Part shown: one piece after another, positions 17,668 to 25,931 of the stretch
Position numbering within the stretch: the stretch's first letter is position 1
How the letters are laid out: every line of letters begins with the position of its first letter
Source: an uncultured Bacteroidota bacterium
GTDB taxonomy: Bacteria > Bacteroidota > Bacteroidia > Chitinophagales > Chitinophagaceae
Length of the DNA: 27,771 nt
Reading direction: 5' to 3'
Assembly: GCA_937928385.1 (NCBI GenBank)
Contig: CALEZD010000067.1
Coordinates: 1 to 27,771 of the forward strand
Translations under genes and position numbers: made by a program
The notes under the pieces: generated by a model
Databases searched by the model: none
What the model was told of the DNA's origin: nothing
The model's input: the letters and a program-made list of their open reading frames with translations, nothing else

Positions 17668-18930
17668 CTAGCTAAGCACAGCCATTCTTTGCACTGCTGC
17701 TTCCAGCATACCCAGCATCTCATTTATCTCTTGTTTTTTGCAGGCACCTATGCTCAGCCTGTACCAGGGCGACCGGCTATCAGCACCAAACGCGTAAAAT
17801 GGCACTATTGCCAACTTAGCTTCATTCAGCAGGTATTCGGTTACTTCTGCCTGGGTAGCCATTGTTCTTCCATCTATATCTTTTCCTGCAAGCTCTATCT
17901 TAATAGTAAGGTATATAGCAGCCTGCGGGGCTATAGCATCTACAGGATAACCTTTTTCTTTTAACGATATAATACCGTTGTATATAGCCCACAACCTTTC
18001 TTCCAGCTCTTTTTTAAAGGAAACCAGGTAGGTGTTTAGCGCGTCTTTCTGTTGCAGGTATTTTGCCGTAGCCATTTGTTCTGCCATCGGGCTCCATGCG
18101 CCTATATGACTTAGTAACGCTTTCATTTTAGCTATTACATGTACCGGCCCCATAGCCCAACCCACACGCACACCTGTAGCAGCAAAAGCCTTGGATATGC
18201 CATCAATAAAAATGGTGTATTGTTTCATTTCAGGGCGCAGCGATACCGGGTTATAATGTTCCGTTTCCCCATAAGTAAGCGTAAAGTACATCTGGTCGAA
18301 CATTACGTATAGTTTCTTACCTTCTCCACGCTGCTTGTTTTCTTCCAGCACCAGGTCGCATATTTTTTCCAATTCGGCTTTTGCCAGCGTGGTGCCTGTA
18401 GGATTTTGCGGGGTACATAAACATAGCAATGCCGCACCCTCAATATGTGGTGCAATATCTGCGGCAGTCGGCATAAAATCATTTTCAGGACTTGTTTCTA
18501 TCAGGCAATGCTCCCCACCGTTCATGTGTGTATAGTGGTTATTGTTCCACGACGGCACTGCATATATTACCTTGTCGCCCGGATTGACTACTGTACGAAA
18601 CAGGGAATATATCAGCGGACGGCCACCTGCTGCTATTTGTATTTCATTAGCTGCATAGTCTATACCTTCCCTATCCTTAATGAAAGATGCGACAGCCTGT
18701 CTCAGTTCAAGCACACCATCTCCGGGGGGATAGTTAGTCAGTTTTTTTCGATAGGCATCCACAATCGCATCTTCCAGCTCTTGTGGTATAGGAAATATCT
18801 GCGGGTCAAAATCACCAATGGTATAGTTATATATTTTCTCACCGCGATTGACACGCACAGCAATTTCATTGCCGAGACGTACAATCTCCGACCCGATTAG
18901 TGTTTCCGCAAGCTGGCTTAACTGACTCAT
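17668..18930 (-). CDS. PLP-dependent aminotransferase, class I/II (aspartate aminotransferase-like)
   Basis: Fold-type I aminotransferase of 420 residues. Key features: NPTG (176-179), FDQMY (Asp212 contacts the pyridine nitrogen, Tyr215), the PLP lysine in DGISKAFAATGVRVGW (Lys247) and a C-terminal WYRLSIGA that supplies the substrate-carboxylate Arg. YPPGDGVLELRQAVASFI (67-84) and the sequence as a whole fit the aspartate/prephenate/alanine aminotransferase group; specificity cannot be told from sequence. Its position upstream of aspartate kinase favours making aspartate from oxaloacetate. No promoter box is evident in the short upstream gap, and a terminator of the preceding unit lies only 33 bp away. 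Confidence 0.9.
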   Translation of the reverse strand: MSQLSQLAETLIGSEIVRLGNEIAVRVNRGEKIYNYTIGDFDPQIFPIPQELEDAIVDAYRKKLTNYPPGDGVLELRQAVASFIKDREGIDYAANEIQIAAGGRPLIYSLFRTVVNPGDKVIYAVPSWNNNHYTHMNGGEHCLIETSPENDFMPTAADIAPHIEGAALLCLCTPQNPTGTTLAKAELEKICDLVLEENKQRGEGKKLYVMFDQMYFTLTYGETEHYNPVSLRPEMKQYTIFIDGISKAFAATGVRVGWAMGPVHVIAKMKALLSHIGAWSPMAEQMATAKYLQQKDALNTYLVSFKKELEERLWAIYNGIISLKEKGYPVDAIAPQAAIYLTIKIELAGKDIDGRTMATQAEVTEYLLNEAKLAIVPFYAFGADSRSPWYRLSIGACKKQEINEMLGMLEAAVQRMAVLS

Positions 18931-18962
18931 TACCTAATATATGATATTTTACGACAAGTATT

Positions 18963-18991
18963 AAAAAAGGCTTACCCGTTAAGGTAAGCCT
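18963..18991 (-). terminator. Rho-independent terminator of a small unit
   Basis: On the minus strand, AGGCTTACC, a 6-base loop, GGTAAGCCT, then TTTTTT (18968 down to 18963). The 9-bp perfect stem plus T-run is a textbook terminator. It lies 136 bp beyond the OstA-like stop codon and about 100 bp beyond the promoter at 19094-19124. Confidence 0.88.
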
Positions 18992-19025
18992 GCTAATTTT
19001 CTATGTTTTATTCAGCTACATAGCA

Positions 19026-19085
19026 CTATTGCGGCCTACCTGCGGCAAGTCGTTTCAGTCCCTTGTATAGCTTCTTTATTGTCAT
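19026..19085 (-). CDS. Possible 19-residue basic peptide
   Basis: ATG 19085 to TAG 19026 encodes MTIKKLYKGLKRLAAGRPQ, with six Lys/Arg and one helical-looking hydrophobic face. The ATG lies eight bases after the -7 box, the same spacing seen at hscA, so it would be read from a nearly leaderless message. It matches no family I know. A 19-codon frame can occur by chance, so the evidence is its position immediately after a promoter and before a terminator. Confidence 0.3.
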   Translation of the reverse strand: MTIKKLYKGLKRLAAGRPQ

Positions 19086-19093
19086 TTCAGGCG

Positions 19094-19124
19094 CAAAAAT
19101 ATATAATTTATTATAACCGCCAAA
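19094..19124 (-). promoter_or_regulatory. Promoter of the small unit
   Basis: On the minus strand: TTTG (19121-19124), 19 bp, TATTTTTG (19094-19101). Both elements match the Bacteroidota consensus with ideal spacing. The TTTG begins three bases after the stop codon of the OstA-like gene. Confidence 0.7.
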
Positions 19125-19126
19125 TA

Positions 19127-20758
19127 TTACTCAAATATCTCTTTCAGAGATTTAGGGCGTTTATCTTCCAACCACCTGAAGCGGCTGAGTTTCATACCGG
19201 GGAGGTCAGCTTTTTCCAGTGGTGTCATTTTCTGCTTTACATCCTGTTCAAAATAAATGTATTCAATCTGCTGGTCGTTGAACAACACACGCATTCTGGC
19301 ACTGCTGGCCTGGTTGACCCCTATATAGGCATCGTTATCATCTTTAGAATACTGTATAGCCTCTGCATTAGGTTTTACAATAACTTCTGTTATTGAATTA
19401 TCCTCAAAATAGCCCGTCAGGGTTTTACCCTGCACCTGGTCGTAGAGCTTTGCCTTATCAGGGCCTGATTGGGACACAACAAATGCCTTGTCCGGCACAT
19501 AGAGTTTTTTCAGCTTATTGCTGTCGGTGTACAGCAGTATGGTATCTCCTGTTATCTGGCTCTTTCGCGACCATACCACGGGGTCGTACATCATCCGGAG
19601 AATCGAATCTTGCTGGGAATACGTAATACTATCGCAAAGGCCCTGCATGGAATCCGAGAATATTTTGACATGATGGTAACCAATAAAGTAGCGCATATCC
19701 CCTGTATCTGTTACAGCAGTAGTATCCGCTATCATTACTTCCACCTGTTTTTTCTTTTTGCCTTTACCCTCTGTTTTAATAATCTTTATACTATCCTTTA
19801 TCGGTACTACAGGTGCCATATAAAATGTATCAGCCCTGATGAAGAGGCTGTCCTCGCCATTCATTTTTTTCAATACAGGCCTTACAGTCGCCAGTGTTGT
19901 TTTGTGGTATTCGTCCATATCAGCATACTGGCAATACAATGTAATATCCTGCACTGTATCAATGGCTATAACATCTCCGCGTGCCTTGGCAAAAGCTATT
20001 ATTTTATCATAATACAGGCTATCCGCCTCCATATATTGCTCTTTGGTGAGTATGGATGAGCGGCAGGGGAAATGCGCAGTTTGTCGTTTACTATCATAAG
20101 TACCGCAGTGGGTGGTCAGCACCGATGAATCGCTGGTAACAACAGAAGGGCCGAAAAAGGTAGTGATTTTCGTTTCGGTATTATACCCCATATCGTCTGA
20201 GCGGATAGTGTACTCTGGATCGTATACATGCACATCTTCTGTAAAACGCGCATCTTTAGTGCGTAGGTTGTACACACCTGAATTGCTGGTGAGGGTGGTG
20301 GCATCGCTTTGTAAAGTACCCCCCTGTTCATAAGTACCAATTTTGGTATTCATGTCATAATATACCTCTGTACCCCACAGATTATCCTTACCATCTGTCA
20401 GGCTAACATTTCCCTGAAGAAAAGCCAATTTTTTGTTGCCCGTATACCTTAAGTAATCGCTGATAGCCTGGGTGCCGTCGGGCTGGGTAATCATCACATT
20501 GCCAAAGGCTTCCACATTGTTGGTTTCCAGGTTTACGTAGGCGCTGTCGCAATACATAGCGTTTTCTCCCTGTTTCAGGTGCACATCTCCTACCAACTTG
20601 TTGAATGCGTTGGTATCTGTTTTAATATATTCCTGGTATTCTGCCCGCATTATTTCAACATCAACCTTTTTTGCAGTATCTGCTTTCTCCTGTGCATGCA
20701 TGTCTTGCATCATACACAGGCAGCAGGTCATGAGCAATAAATAATGCTGCAACTTCAT
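19127..20758 (-). CDS. OstA/LptA-like periplasmic protein (LPS transport)
   Basis: Protein of 543 residues with a signal peptide (MKLQHYLLLMTCCLCMMQDMHAQ). I use ATG 20758: the 34 codons upstream in frame overlap no signal and cross the end of the preceding gene. The mature part has repeated OstA-type beta segments typical of the periplasmic bridge that carries lipopolysaccharide: VGDVHLKQGENAMYCDSAYVN, VEAFGNVMI, FLQGNVSLTDG, TKIGTYEQGG and FTEDVHVYDPEYTIRSDDMGYN. E. coli LptA is much shorter; long OstA-like proteins of this kind are usual in Bacteroidota. A positively charged KGKGKKKKQ tract lies in the middle. It follows the MCE-domain gene by 40 bp and is likely co-transcribed, joining two lipid-transport functions of the outer envelope. 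Confidence 0.82.
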   Translation of the reverse strand: MKLQHYLLLMTCCLCMMQDMHAQEKADTAKKVDVEIMRAEYQEYIKTDTNAFNKLVGDVHLKQGENAMYCDSAYVNLETNNVEAFGNVMITQPDGTQAISDYLRYTGNKKLAFLQGNVSLTDGKDNLWGTEVYYDMNTKIGTYEQGGTLQSDATTLTSNSGVYNLRTKDARFTEDVHVYDPEYTIRSDDMGYNTETKITTFFGPSVVTSDSSVLTTHCGTYDSKRQTAHFPCRSSILTKEQYMEADSLYYDKIIAFAKARGDVIAIDTVQDITLYCQYADMDEYHKTTLATVRPVLKKMNGEDSLFIRADTFYMAPVVPIKDSIKIIKTEGKGKKKKQVEVMIADTTAVTDTGDMRYFIGYHHVKIFSDSMQGLCDSITYSQQDSILRMMYDPVVWSRKSQITGDTILLYTDSNKLKKLYVPDKAFVVSQSGPDKAKLYDQVQGKTLTGYFEDNSITEVIVKPNAEAIQYSKDDNDAYIGVNQASSARMRVLFNDQQIEYIYFEQDVKQKMTPLEKADLPGMKLSRFRWLEDKRPKSLKEIFE

Positions 20759-20798
20759 TGCGGGTATAACTATCCTTTTAGCTGAATATTGTATCGGG

Positions 20799-21749
20799 TT
20801 ATTGATTTTTATTTTTCTTACCAAATATCGTGATGTTGATATACCTCCACGGGCGGGCATTTATATCAGCTATCAGTTCATCCAGGGTTTTGATTGTCTG
20901 TGTCAGGTTCGAGTAGAGGTGTTTGTCGTTTACCATCATACCCAGCGAGCCTTCATTATTATTTATCTTTTGCAGGATATTATGCAACTGCCCTGCTGCA
21001 GACTGCAATTCTTTTACTGTTTCCTGTATCGGCGCAGCGGAAAGATTGTTTGTTGTCTGTTCTGCATTTCTGATGATGTTGGATATACTCTGGTTATTAT
21101 CTGCAAGGTTGGCCGTAATACTGTTGGCATTGCGTATTACCGCAGCCAGTTGTTCGCTTTCACGGTTCAATGTTGACGACAGTTCAGAGAAATTCTTCAT
21201 GGTAATGTCCAGCGAATTAACCGTGTTGGCCAGGCTGTTAGCTGTATTCTCGTTCAACACGCCACTAACACCTATCAATACAGTATCCAGCGTAGCTATT
21301 ACATGCCTCAGATCAGTAATAAGCGGGGAAAGTTCAAGGGAGATATTATCAATAATACCGCTCTCTATAGCGCCTATTAATACAGAGCCATCTTCTGCTA
21401 TCTGTGTACCTGTACCAATATTCAGCTTAATAATTTTTGTGCCCAACAAGTCGGCAGATGCAAGTTCTGCAGTTGTACCTACGGGCACAGCCACTTTTTT
21501 ACTTACGGCCAGGGTTACCCTTACCTTTTCACTGTCTACCAGTTCTATGGCAGATACACGGCCCACACTCAATCCTTTCAATTGTACTGAAGATGAGGAT
21601 TGCAGCCCCTGCACATTATCGTAATACACATAATATTCGTTTTCACCGGAAAACAGGTTCGCCCCCTTCAGGAAATAAAAACCCGCAAAGAACACCAACA
21701 GCGATATGGCGACCAGTAAACCGGTCTTAGCTTCTTTTGAAAATGTCAT
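20799..21749 (-). CDS. MlaD/MCE-family lipid transport protein
   Basis: Membrane-anchored protein of 316 residues from ATG 21749 (MTFSKEAKTG); eight extra codons upstream are not needed. One N-terminal helix (11-28) anchors it in the inner membrane; an MCE domain follows (about 37-112, with VQLKGLSVGRVSAIEL at 55-70 and ELASADLLGTKIIKLNIG). The remainder is predicted helical, rich in N/S/T/L/I repeats (ANTVNSLDITMKNFSELSS...), fitting the coiled needle seen in some MCE proteins. Family members carry phospholipids across the periplasm with MlaE/MlaF-type ABC subunits, which are not in the window. A perfect TACTTTTG box lies 21 bp upstream, and OstA-like follows. Confidence 0.9.
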   Translation of the reverse strand: MTFSKEAKTGLLVAISLLVFFAGFYFLKGANLFSGENEYYVYYDNVQGLQSSSSVQLKGLSVGRVSAIELVDSEKVRVTLAVSKKVAVPVGTTAELASADLLGTKIIKLNIGTGTQIAEDGSVLIGAIESGIIDNISLELSPLITDLRHVIATLDTVLIGVSGVLNENTANSLANTVNSLDITMKNFSELSSTLNRESEQLAAVIRNANSITANLADNNQSISNIIRNAEQTTNNLSAAPIQETVKELQSAAGQLHNILQKINNNEGSLGMMVNDKHLYSNLTQTIKTLDELIADINARPWRYINITIFGKKNKNQ

Positions 21750-21770
21750 AATACCCCAGGTATTTGTTAG

Positions 21771-21778
21771 CAAAAGTA
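21771..21778 (-). promoter_or_regulatory. -7 box of the MCE/OstA operon, nested in a palindrome
   Basis: TACTTTTG on the minus strand matches TAnnTTTG and lies 21 bp before the ATG at 21749. Its first four bases are the last bases of the 36-bp palindrome at 21775-21810. No TTG is present at 19-21 bp upstream, where the palindrome lies. Confidence 0.45.
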
Positions 21779-21810
21779 ATAAAGACCGCTTAATAGCGGT
21801 CTTTATTACT
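21775..21810. terminator. Perfect 16-bp stem hairpin, terminator of the TolB/Omp85-like gene
   Basis: AGTAATAAAGACCGCT (21775-21790) and AGCGGTCTTTATTACT (21795-21810) are exact reverse complements around TAAT. It lies 20 bases after the stop codon at 21831 and ends in T-rich sequence on both strands, so it should stop transcription on the minus strand and possibly both. Confidence 0.8.
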
Positions 21811-21830
21811 ATAAATATTCACATAATGCA

Positions 21831-24800
21831 TTAAAAATCAGTACCAATTGAGAAATGCAGCAAAGGATTCTTTCTGTGATTGTCAACATTCCATGCACAA
21901 TCAAGCCTTAAGAAATAACCGAATATCAAGGTACGCAGACCAGCACCATACCCCAGCCCGAATACACTCTTGGTGTCATCTACAGATACAATAACAGAAC
22001 CATTATAGAAAGCCGACGTACCCGGCCTTGGGAATATCTTATCATTATTCACGTTACTTTCTTTTGGCCATAAACCGTACCAACCAGAGCCAATGTCAGC
22101 AAAAGCCACCAGTTGCATATTGCGTAATATGGGCGATTGAATAGGGCGTTTCAGGAATGTGGACAGTACAGGCAACCTGAATTCCGTATTAAACACTCCG
22201 AAACTATTACCGTTCCAAGTATTCTGCTCATAACCACGCATATTGGTAGTCAATGCCTGGAAGGCATAATTTTCTCCGGCACGAATAGGTGTTGCATCAG
22301 AATATTTAGGGGATATCCAATTGTCTACGCCACCCACAAAATAAAGTACTTTTTTACTACCGCCTGAATGTGCAGCTGCAAAACGTGCAGCCCAGGTAAA
22401 GTTTTTGTAAATCTTCTTATAATACCTGAAGTCTGTACCCAGGTTATAAAAACCGCCCGTCTGTCCATTTACCTGGTACATATATTCTCCATAAAACTTA
22501 ATCCTGAATCCGCGGTATATATTAATCGTGGGATTAATTGTATTGTCAAACACATATTCCGCCTTACTTAACAGCCAATATTTTTCCCTGTCAGGCAAGG
22601 GGAAAGCAAGGCTCAAAGTATCCTGCGCTTTAAAATTCAGCACATCCCTTCTCAATCCAAAATGCAGGCGTATGCTCTCAAACTTATTTAGCGGATAGCT
22701 TACCGTGCCCTGCACCAGGTCCATAGCCGTTTTAGCCAGTTGCTCATTTTGTATTTCAACTGTTCCACCTGTAACAGGGTCTACAGCAGTATACCCCACC
22801 ACCACATTATTTAACTGCGTTTGCCTGAGGTATAATACGCCCCAATCAACGAAACGCCTGTGATTTTCGAACTGCATAAAATAAGCCATACCCGAAAAGT
22901 TGATGGGTAATCTAACCCCACCTGTAAACCTGTAATCTTCCATCAGGTCATCCAGGCTTACAGTTACCATACCTCCGAGGCTTGGATTCACGAATTTATT
23001 GCCATTCAGGTCTGCCGGTTGATACCTGGTAAACAATACAGTATTATCTAGCTTGATGGTCAGAAAATCAGGCTTAAAGTATGCCTTATATGGCTTTGGG
23101 CGAAGGTTTACATAAGTACTATCTACCGCCTCCTCTTCATCTATTACTATTGCGTCTTTTTTAGCTCTTGGTGCACGTGCAGGTTTTGTATTTTCCGCTG
23201 CAGGGTCTGCCTCTTCATCTTCAAATTGTGTCTGGAAAGCATTGCCTCGTTTTAATACAGGTTCGGACTTTATATCTCCATCTGCATTGGCAGCAGATGT
23301 AGTTTCTTCAATAACACTTGTTTTCTTCTTTGCTTCAGATTGTTTGAGCAAAGTAGGTGTCAGGTCTTTTTGCGGCAGATTCTTTTTAGGGTCTAATAAC
23401 GGCCTGTAATATACTTTGTACTTGTCCCCAACCCTCACTACATGCGCTGTCTGGTTGCTCACAGGGCTATACTGGTGTGTCAGTACATTTGATGGATAAT
23501 CGGTCACTGCCATTGTGTATGCAGAATCCTTATTACGCACATCATTCTTCAGCATGATGAGGTACTGGTTGCTGACACCATTCTGGTTGTACAGGTACGC
23601 ATAATGGTCAGTGCCATATTGTATTGGTTGAGACACATCGCCTGTAGTAACTTTTGTCAGCTGTAATAACTCTTTCCGGCGGGTAGTGGTGTTATAAAAG
23701 TAAACATTCATCGGGCCTGTCGGCAGTTCATTCACTCCCAATGGTACATCTATATTGGGTTGGGGCCTGTTTGACAGAAACAATATACCCCTGCGGGAGC
23801 CACCGCTAACATACCAAGGCTGCACATCGTCCCATGCATCATCGGTAATATTTTTCATTCTTTTACCGCGAATGGTGAACTCGTATAAGTCTGTCCTGCT
23901 TTTTTTAATAGCAGAGAATATCATCTTATCATCGTCCTCCATAAAGGTCATACCAAGGGCCCTGTCAAACCTGTTTGCAGGTATTTCATAATTCTCAATC
24001 TGGGCCTTAATAGCATTATAAATACGAAGGTGTGTTTCTTTTCCCTTCTTGTATAATATCGCCAGTTTATAGCCTGTATTAGACCATGTTATCAACGGGT
24101 AGTTAGGGTCCGGTACTGCACTGTAATCCAGCTTGCCCCCTTCCATTACTGTTGACCGTACTTGTGTTGCCGCAGTCCTTTGTATATGCACTTTATATTC
24201 CCCGTCTTTCCATGCTATATATGCTACATCCTTTCCGTTGGGCGAAACCCTTATATCCCTGATTTGCGTACCGTCATCAGGAACATCTATTTCAATTAAT
24301 GCTTTAGCTGTATCAATTTGCTCCTGCACAACAGCATCGCGGGCGTACACATCCTTGTAAAAAACCAGTACAGAATCATAAGCCTCTTTCACCTTCATGC
24401 CTAACGTCATCTTCACGCCCTGGTTAAGGCTGCTTTTTATCTGTGTTGTATAAACGAGGTTTTTCATATTGCCCTCGCCATGCTTGTCCGAAACATATTT
24501 CCAGAAGGCTTTGCCTGCCAGTTCAGGGTTTACCTCCGCCAATTTATAAAAGCCGTCATCCGGATATGTTTCCACCAGGTTTTTCCATTCACTGTTGCTT
24601 TCTGCATCCCAGCCATCTACCAGGTATGCAATAAAGCCATTCACCGTCCACTCCGGCAGATTCATCAATATTGCATTACGTACTACTTCCCGCAGTGTTT
24701 CACCAAACAACATTCTTTCCATCACTACCCTTGCCATACCTGCACGCGTTTGCCTGCGCAGGTCAGTATGTACACCTGTATAATACACTACAAGCTTATC

Positions 24801-25190
24801 ACCTACTATATCCACAGTACCGGCAGGTATATCCTGCAGTTGCGAGTCAAACTTCCTGCCTATATTAGTTTGCTTATACTCGTCGTATGTATTGTATAGC
24901 ACTATATTGAATCGTGCCGGGAATTGTCCGCCCAGCTTCTTCTCAATTACGTTTATATCATTTTCTACCTGTTCAGCCACATACCTCGCCAGGTCTATCC
25001 CCGACCTGTCGTAGTGATAAATACGAAAATGTTTCGTGTCAAAATATTTCCACTTAAATGTTCTGTGTTGTATCCTGTTTTGCCCATAAGTTTCCACATT
25101 TGTCTGCGCATATACGTTACATGTAGCAGCTATGTACAATCCAATGGCAAATATCAAAGACGGTATAGTAAGCCTCCGGCTGAAAAACAT
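21831..25190 (-). CDS. Giant outer-membrane protein: dead peptidase-MA-like domain, TolB-like propeller, Omp85-like barrel
   Basis: Protein of 1119 residues with signal peptide (cleaved near AAATCNVYAQ). Order: (a) about 45-200, a gluzincin/peptidase-MA-like domain with LPEWTVNGFIAYL (178-190); the usual HExxH is MERML (157-161) and the expected third-ligand Glu of W..EG is Asn184, so it should be inactive; (b) about 300-640, repeated TolB-type propeller blades (IRDIRVSPNGKDVAYIAWKDGEYKVHI, DVQPWYVSGGSRRGILFLSNRP); (c) about 645-730, a charged, acidic low-complexity linker; (d) about 735-1119, a beta-barrel like the Omp85/surface-antigen family, with GVDNWISPKY, MRGYEQNTWNGNSFGVFNTEFRLP, and a terminal Phe. 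Genes of this type are generally annotated 'translocation protein TolB' in Bacteroidota; function is unproven. It is followed by a hairpin terminator and is divergent from the metallo-hydrolase gene. Confidence 0.85.
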   Translation of the reverse strand: MFFSRRLTIPSLIFAIGLYIAATCNVYAQTNVETYGQNRIQHRTFKWKYFDTKHFRIYHYDRSGIDLARYVAEQVENDINVIEKKLGGQFPARFNIVLYNTYDEYKQTNIGRKFDSQLQDIPAGTVDIVGDKLVVYYTGVHTDLRRQTRAGMARVVMERMLFGETLREVVRNAILMNLPEWTVNGFIAYLVDGWDAESNSEWKNLVETYPDDGFYKLAEVNPELAGKAFWKYVSDKHGEGNMKNLVYTTQIKSSLNQGVKMTLGMKVKEAYDSVLVFYKDVYARDAVVQEQIDTAKALIEIDVPDDGTQIRDIRVSPNGKDVAYIAWKDGEYKVHIQRTAATQVRSTVMEGGKLDYSAVPDPNYPLITWSNTGYKLAILYKKGKETHLRIYNAIKAQIENYEIPANRFDRALGMTFMEDDDKMIFSAIKKSRTDLYEFTIRGKRMKNITDDAWDDVQPWYVSGGSRRGILFLSNRPQPNIDVPLGVNELPTGPMNVYFYNTTTRRKELLQLTKVTTGDVSQPIQYGTDHYAYLYNQNGVSNQYLIMLKNDVRNKDSAYTMAVTDYPSNVLTHQYSPVSNQTAHVVRVGDKYKVYYRPLLDPKKNLPQKDLTPTLLKQSEAKKKTSVIEETTSAANADGDIKSEPVLKRGNAFQTQFEDEEADPAAENTKPARAPRAKKDAIVIDEEEAVDSTYVNLRPKPYKAYFKPDFLTIKLDNTVLFTRYQPADLNGNKFVNPSLGGMVTVSLDDLMEDYRFTGGVRLPINFSGMAYFMQFENHRRFVDWGVLYLRQTQLNNVVVGYTAVDPVTGGTVEIQNEQLAKTAMDLVQGTVSYPLNKFESIRLHFGLRRDVLNFKAQDTLSLAFPLPDREKYWLLSKAEYVFDNTINPTINIYRGFRIKFYGEYMYQVNGQTGGFYNLGTDFRYYKKIYKNFTWAARFAAAHSGGSKKVLYFVGGVDNWISPKYSDATPIRAGENYAFQALTTNMRGYEQNTWNGNSFGVFNTEFRLPVLSTFLKRPIQSPILRNMQLVAFADIGSGWYGLWPKESNVNNDKIFPRPGTSAFYNGSVIVSVDDTKSVFGLGYGAGLRTLIFGYFLRLDCAWNVDNHRKNPLLHFSIGTDF

Positions 25191-25226
25191 AATTATTATA
25201 AATTAAGAAAGTTACGGGCAAGAGTA

Positions 25227-25256
25227 TTGCCTTATAAATTCTCCTGTTTAAGTTTG
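25227..25256 (+). promoter_or_regulatory. Promoter of the metallo-hydrolase gene
   Basis: TTG (25227-25229), 19 bp, TAAGTTTG (25249-25256), a perfect -7 box. The TTG lies within a small inverted repeat GGCAA(gagta)TTGCC (25217-25231) that could be an operator shared with the divergent gene. A purine-rich AAGG ribosome site is at about 25276-25280, nine bases before the ATG. Confidence 0.65.
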
Positions 25257-25289
25257 CTACCTAAATTACAGAAAAAAAGGACTTTTCAC

Positions 25290-25931
25290 ATGCTATATAC
25301 ACAATCTTTTGTTTTTAATCCATTCCAGGAGAATACTTACGTACTATACAACGATAAAAAACAATGTTGGATAATAGACCCCGGGATGTACGATGCGGCC
25401 GAACTATCCCATTTTATTGATTATATACAGGATAATATGCTGCTGCCGCAAGCCATCATAAACACTCATACGCACCTTGACCACATCTTTGGCGTACCGG
25501 CATTAATGGAGCGATACAACATACCGTTTGGCATACATGAAATGGACAAGCCGGTACTAAATGGTGCAGCGGGATCCGCTGCATTATTCGGATTCGACTT
25601 CAGGACTATACCCCAACCAGGTTTTTTCATCCCTCACAACAAAAAGCTTGACCTTGCAGGCGACCAGTTGAATGTATTGTTTGTGCCGGGCCACTCACCC
25701 GGCAGCATAGCATTTTACTACGCACCCGGCAATTGGGTAATTGCCGGCGATGCTCTTTTTTCAGGCAGTATAGGCCGTACAGATTTGCCCGGAGGCAACC
25801 ACAACCAACTGATTACCAGTATAAAAACTCAATTATTTAGCTTGCCTGATAACACAACCGTATTTTCAGGGCATGGACCTGCCACTACTATTAACAATGA
25901 GAAAAATTTTAATCCGTTTCTTACAGATTAG
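25290..25931 (+). CDS. Metallo-beta-lactamase-fold hydrolase, glyoxalase II-like
   Basis: Cytoplasmic protein of 213 residues. ATG 25290 is chosen: it follows a ribosome site and matches the family N-terminus (MLYTQSFVFNPFQENTYVLYN); the open frame upstream to 24924 lies on the divergent gene. Two-metal-site residues are complete: HTHLDH (His60, His62, Asp64, His65), GHSPGS (His135), AGDALF (Asp154) and SGHGP (His195). Proteins of this size and with the IGRTDLPGGN segment are the glyoxalase II-like/persulfide-dioxygenase-like branch, usually acting on thioesters of glutathione or small thiols; the thiol used by this organism cannot be read. Its stop overlaps the convergent phosphatase gene by four bases, TTAG being shared. 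Confidence 0.92.
   Translation: MLYTQSFVFNPFQENTYVLYNDKKQCWIIDPGMYDAAELSHFIDYIQDNMLLPQAIINTHTHLDHIFGVPALMERYNIPFGIHEMDKPVLNGAAGSAALFGFDFRTIPQPGFFIPHNKKLDLAGDQLNVLFVPGHSPGSIAFYYAPGNWVIAGDALFSGSIGRTDLPGGNHNQLITSIKTQLFSLPDNTTVFSGHGPATTINNEKNFNPFLTD

Larger units (their letters stand above)
18963..19091 (-). ncRNA. Candidate short transcript (~120-130 nt), small RNA or mini-mRNA
   Basis: A full promoter (19094-19124) and a strong terminator (18963-18991) on the same strand enclose about 100 bases with no recognised gene. Start of transcription should be close to 19086-19091. Inside are a possible 19-codon ORF (19085 to 19026), a small hairpin-capable repeat CTATGT...ACATAG (about 18999-19024) and the terminator stem. 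It does not show the SRP RNA apical loop or tmRNA features, and is too short for 6S RNA. The boundaries are seen in sequence; that it is a functional RNA is inference. Confidence 0.45.

Noticed and set aside
24924..25289. N-terminal extension of the metallo-hydrolase frame
   Set aside because: It is antisense to the divergent giant gene and then crosses the promoter; the family N-terminus starts at 25290.
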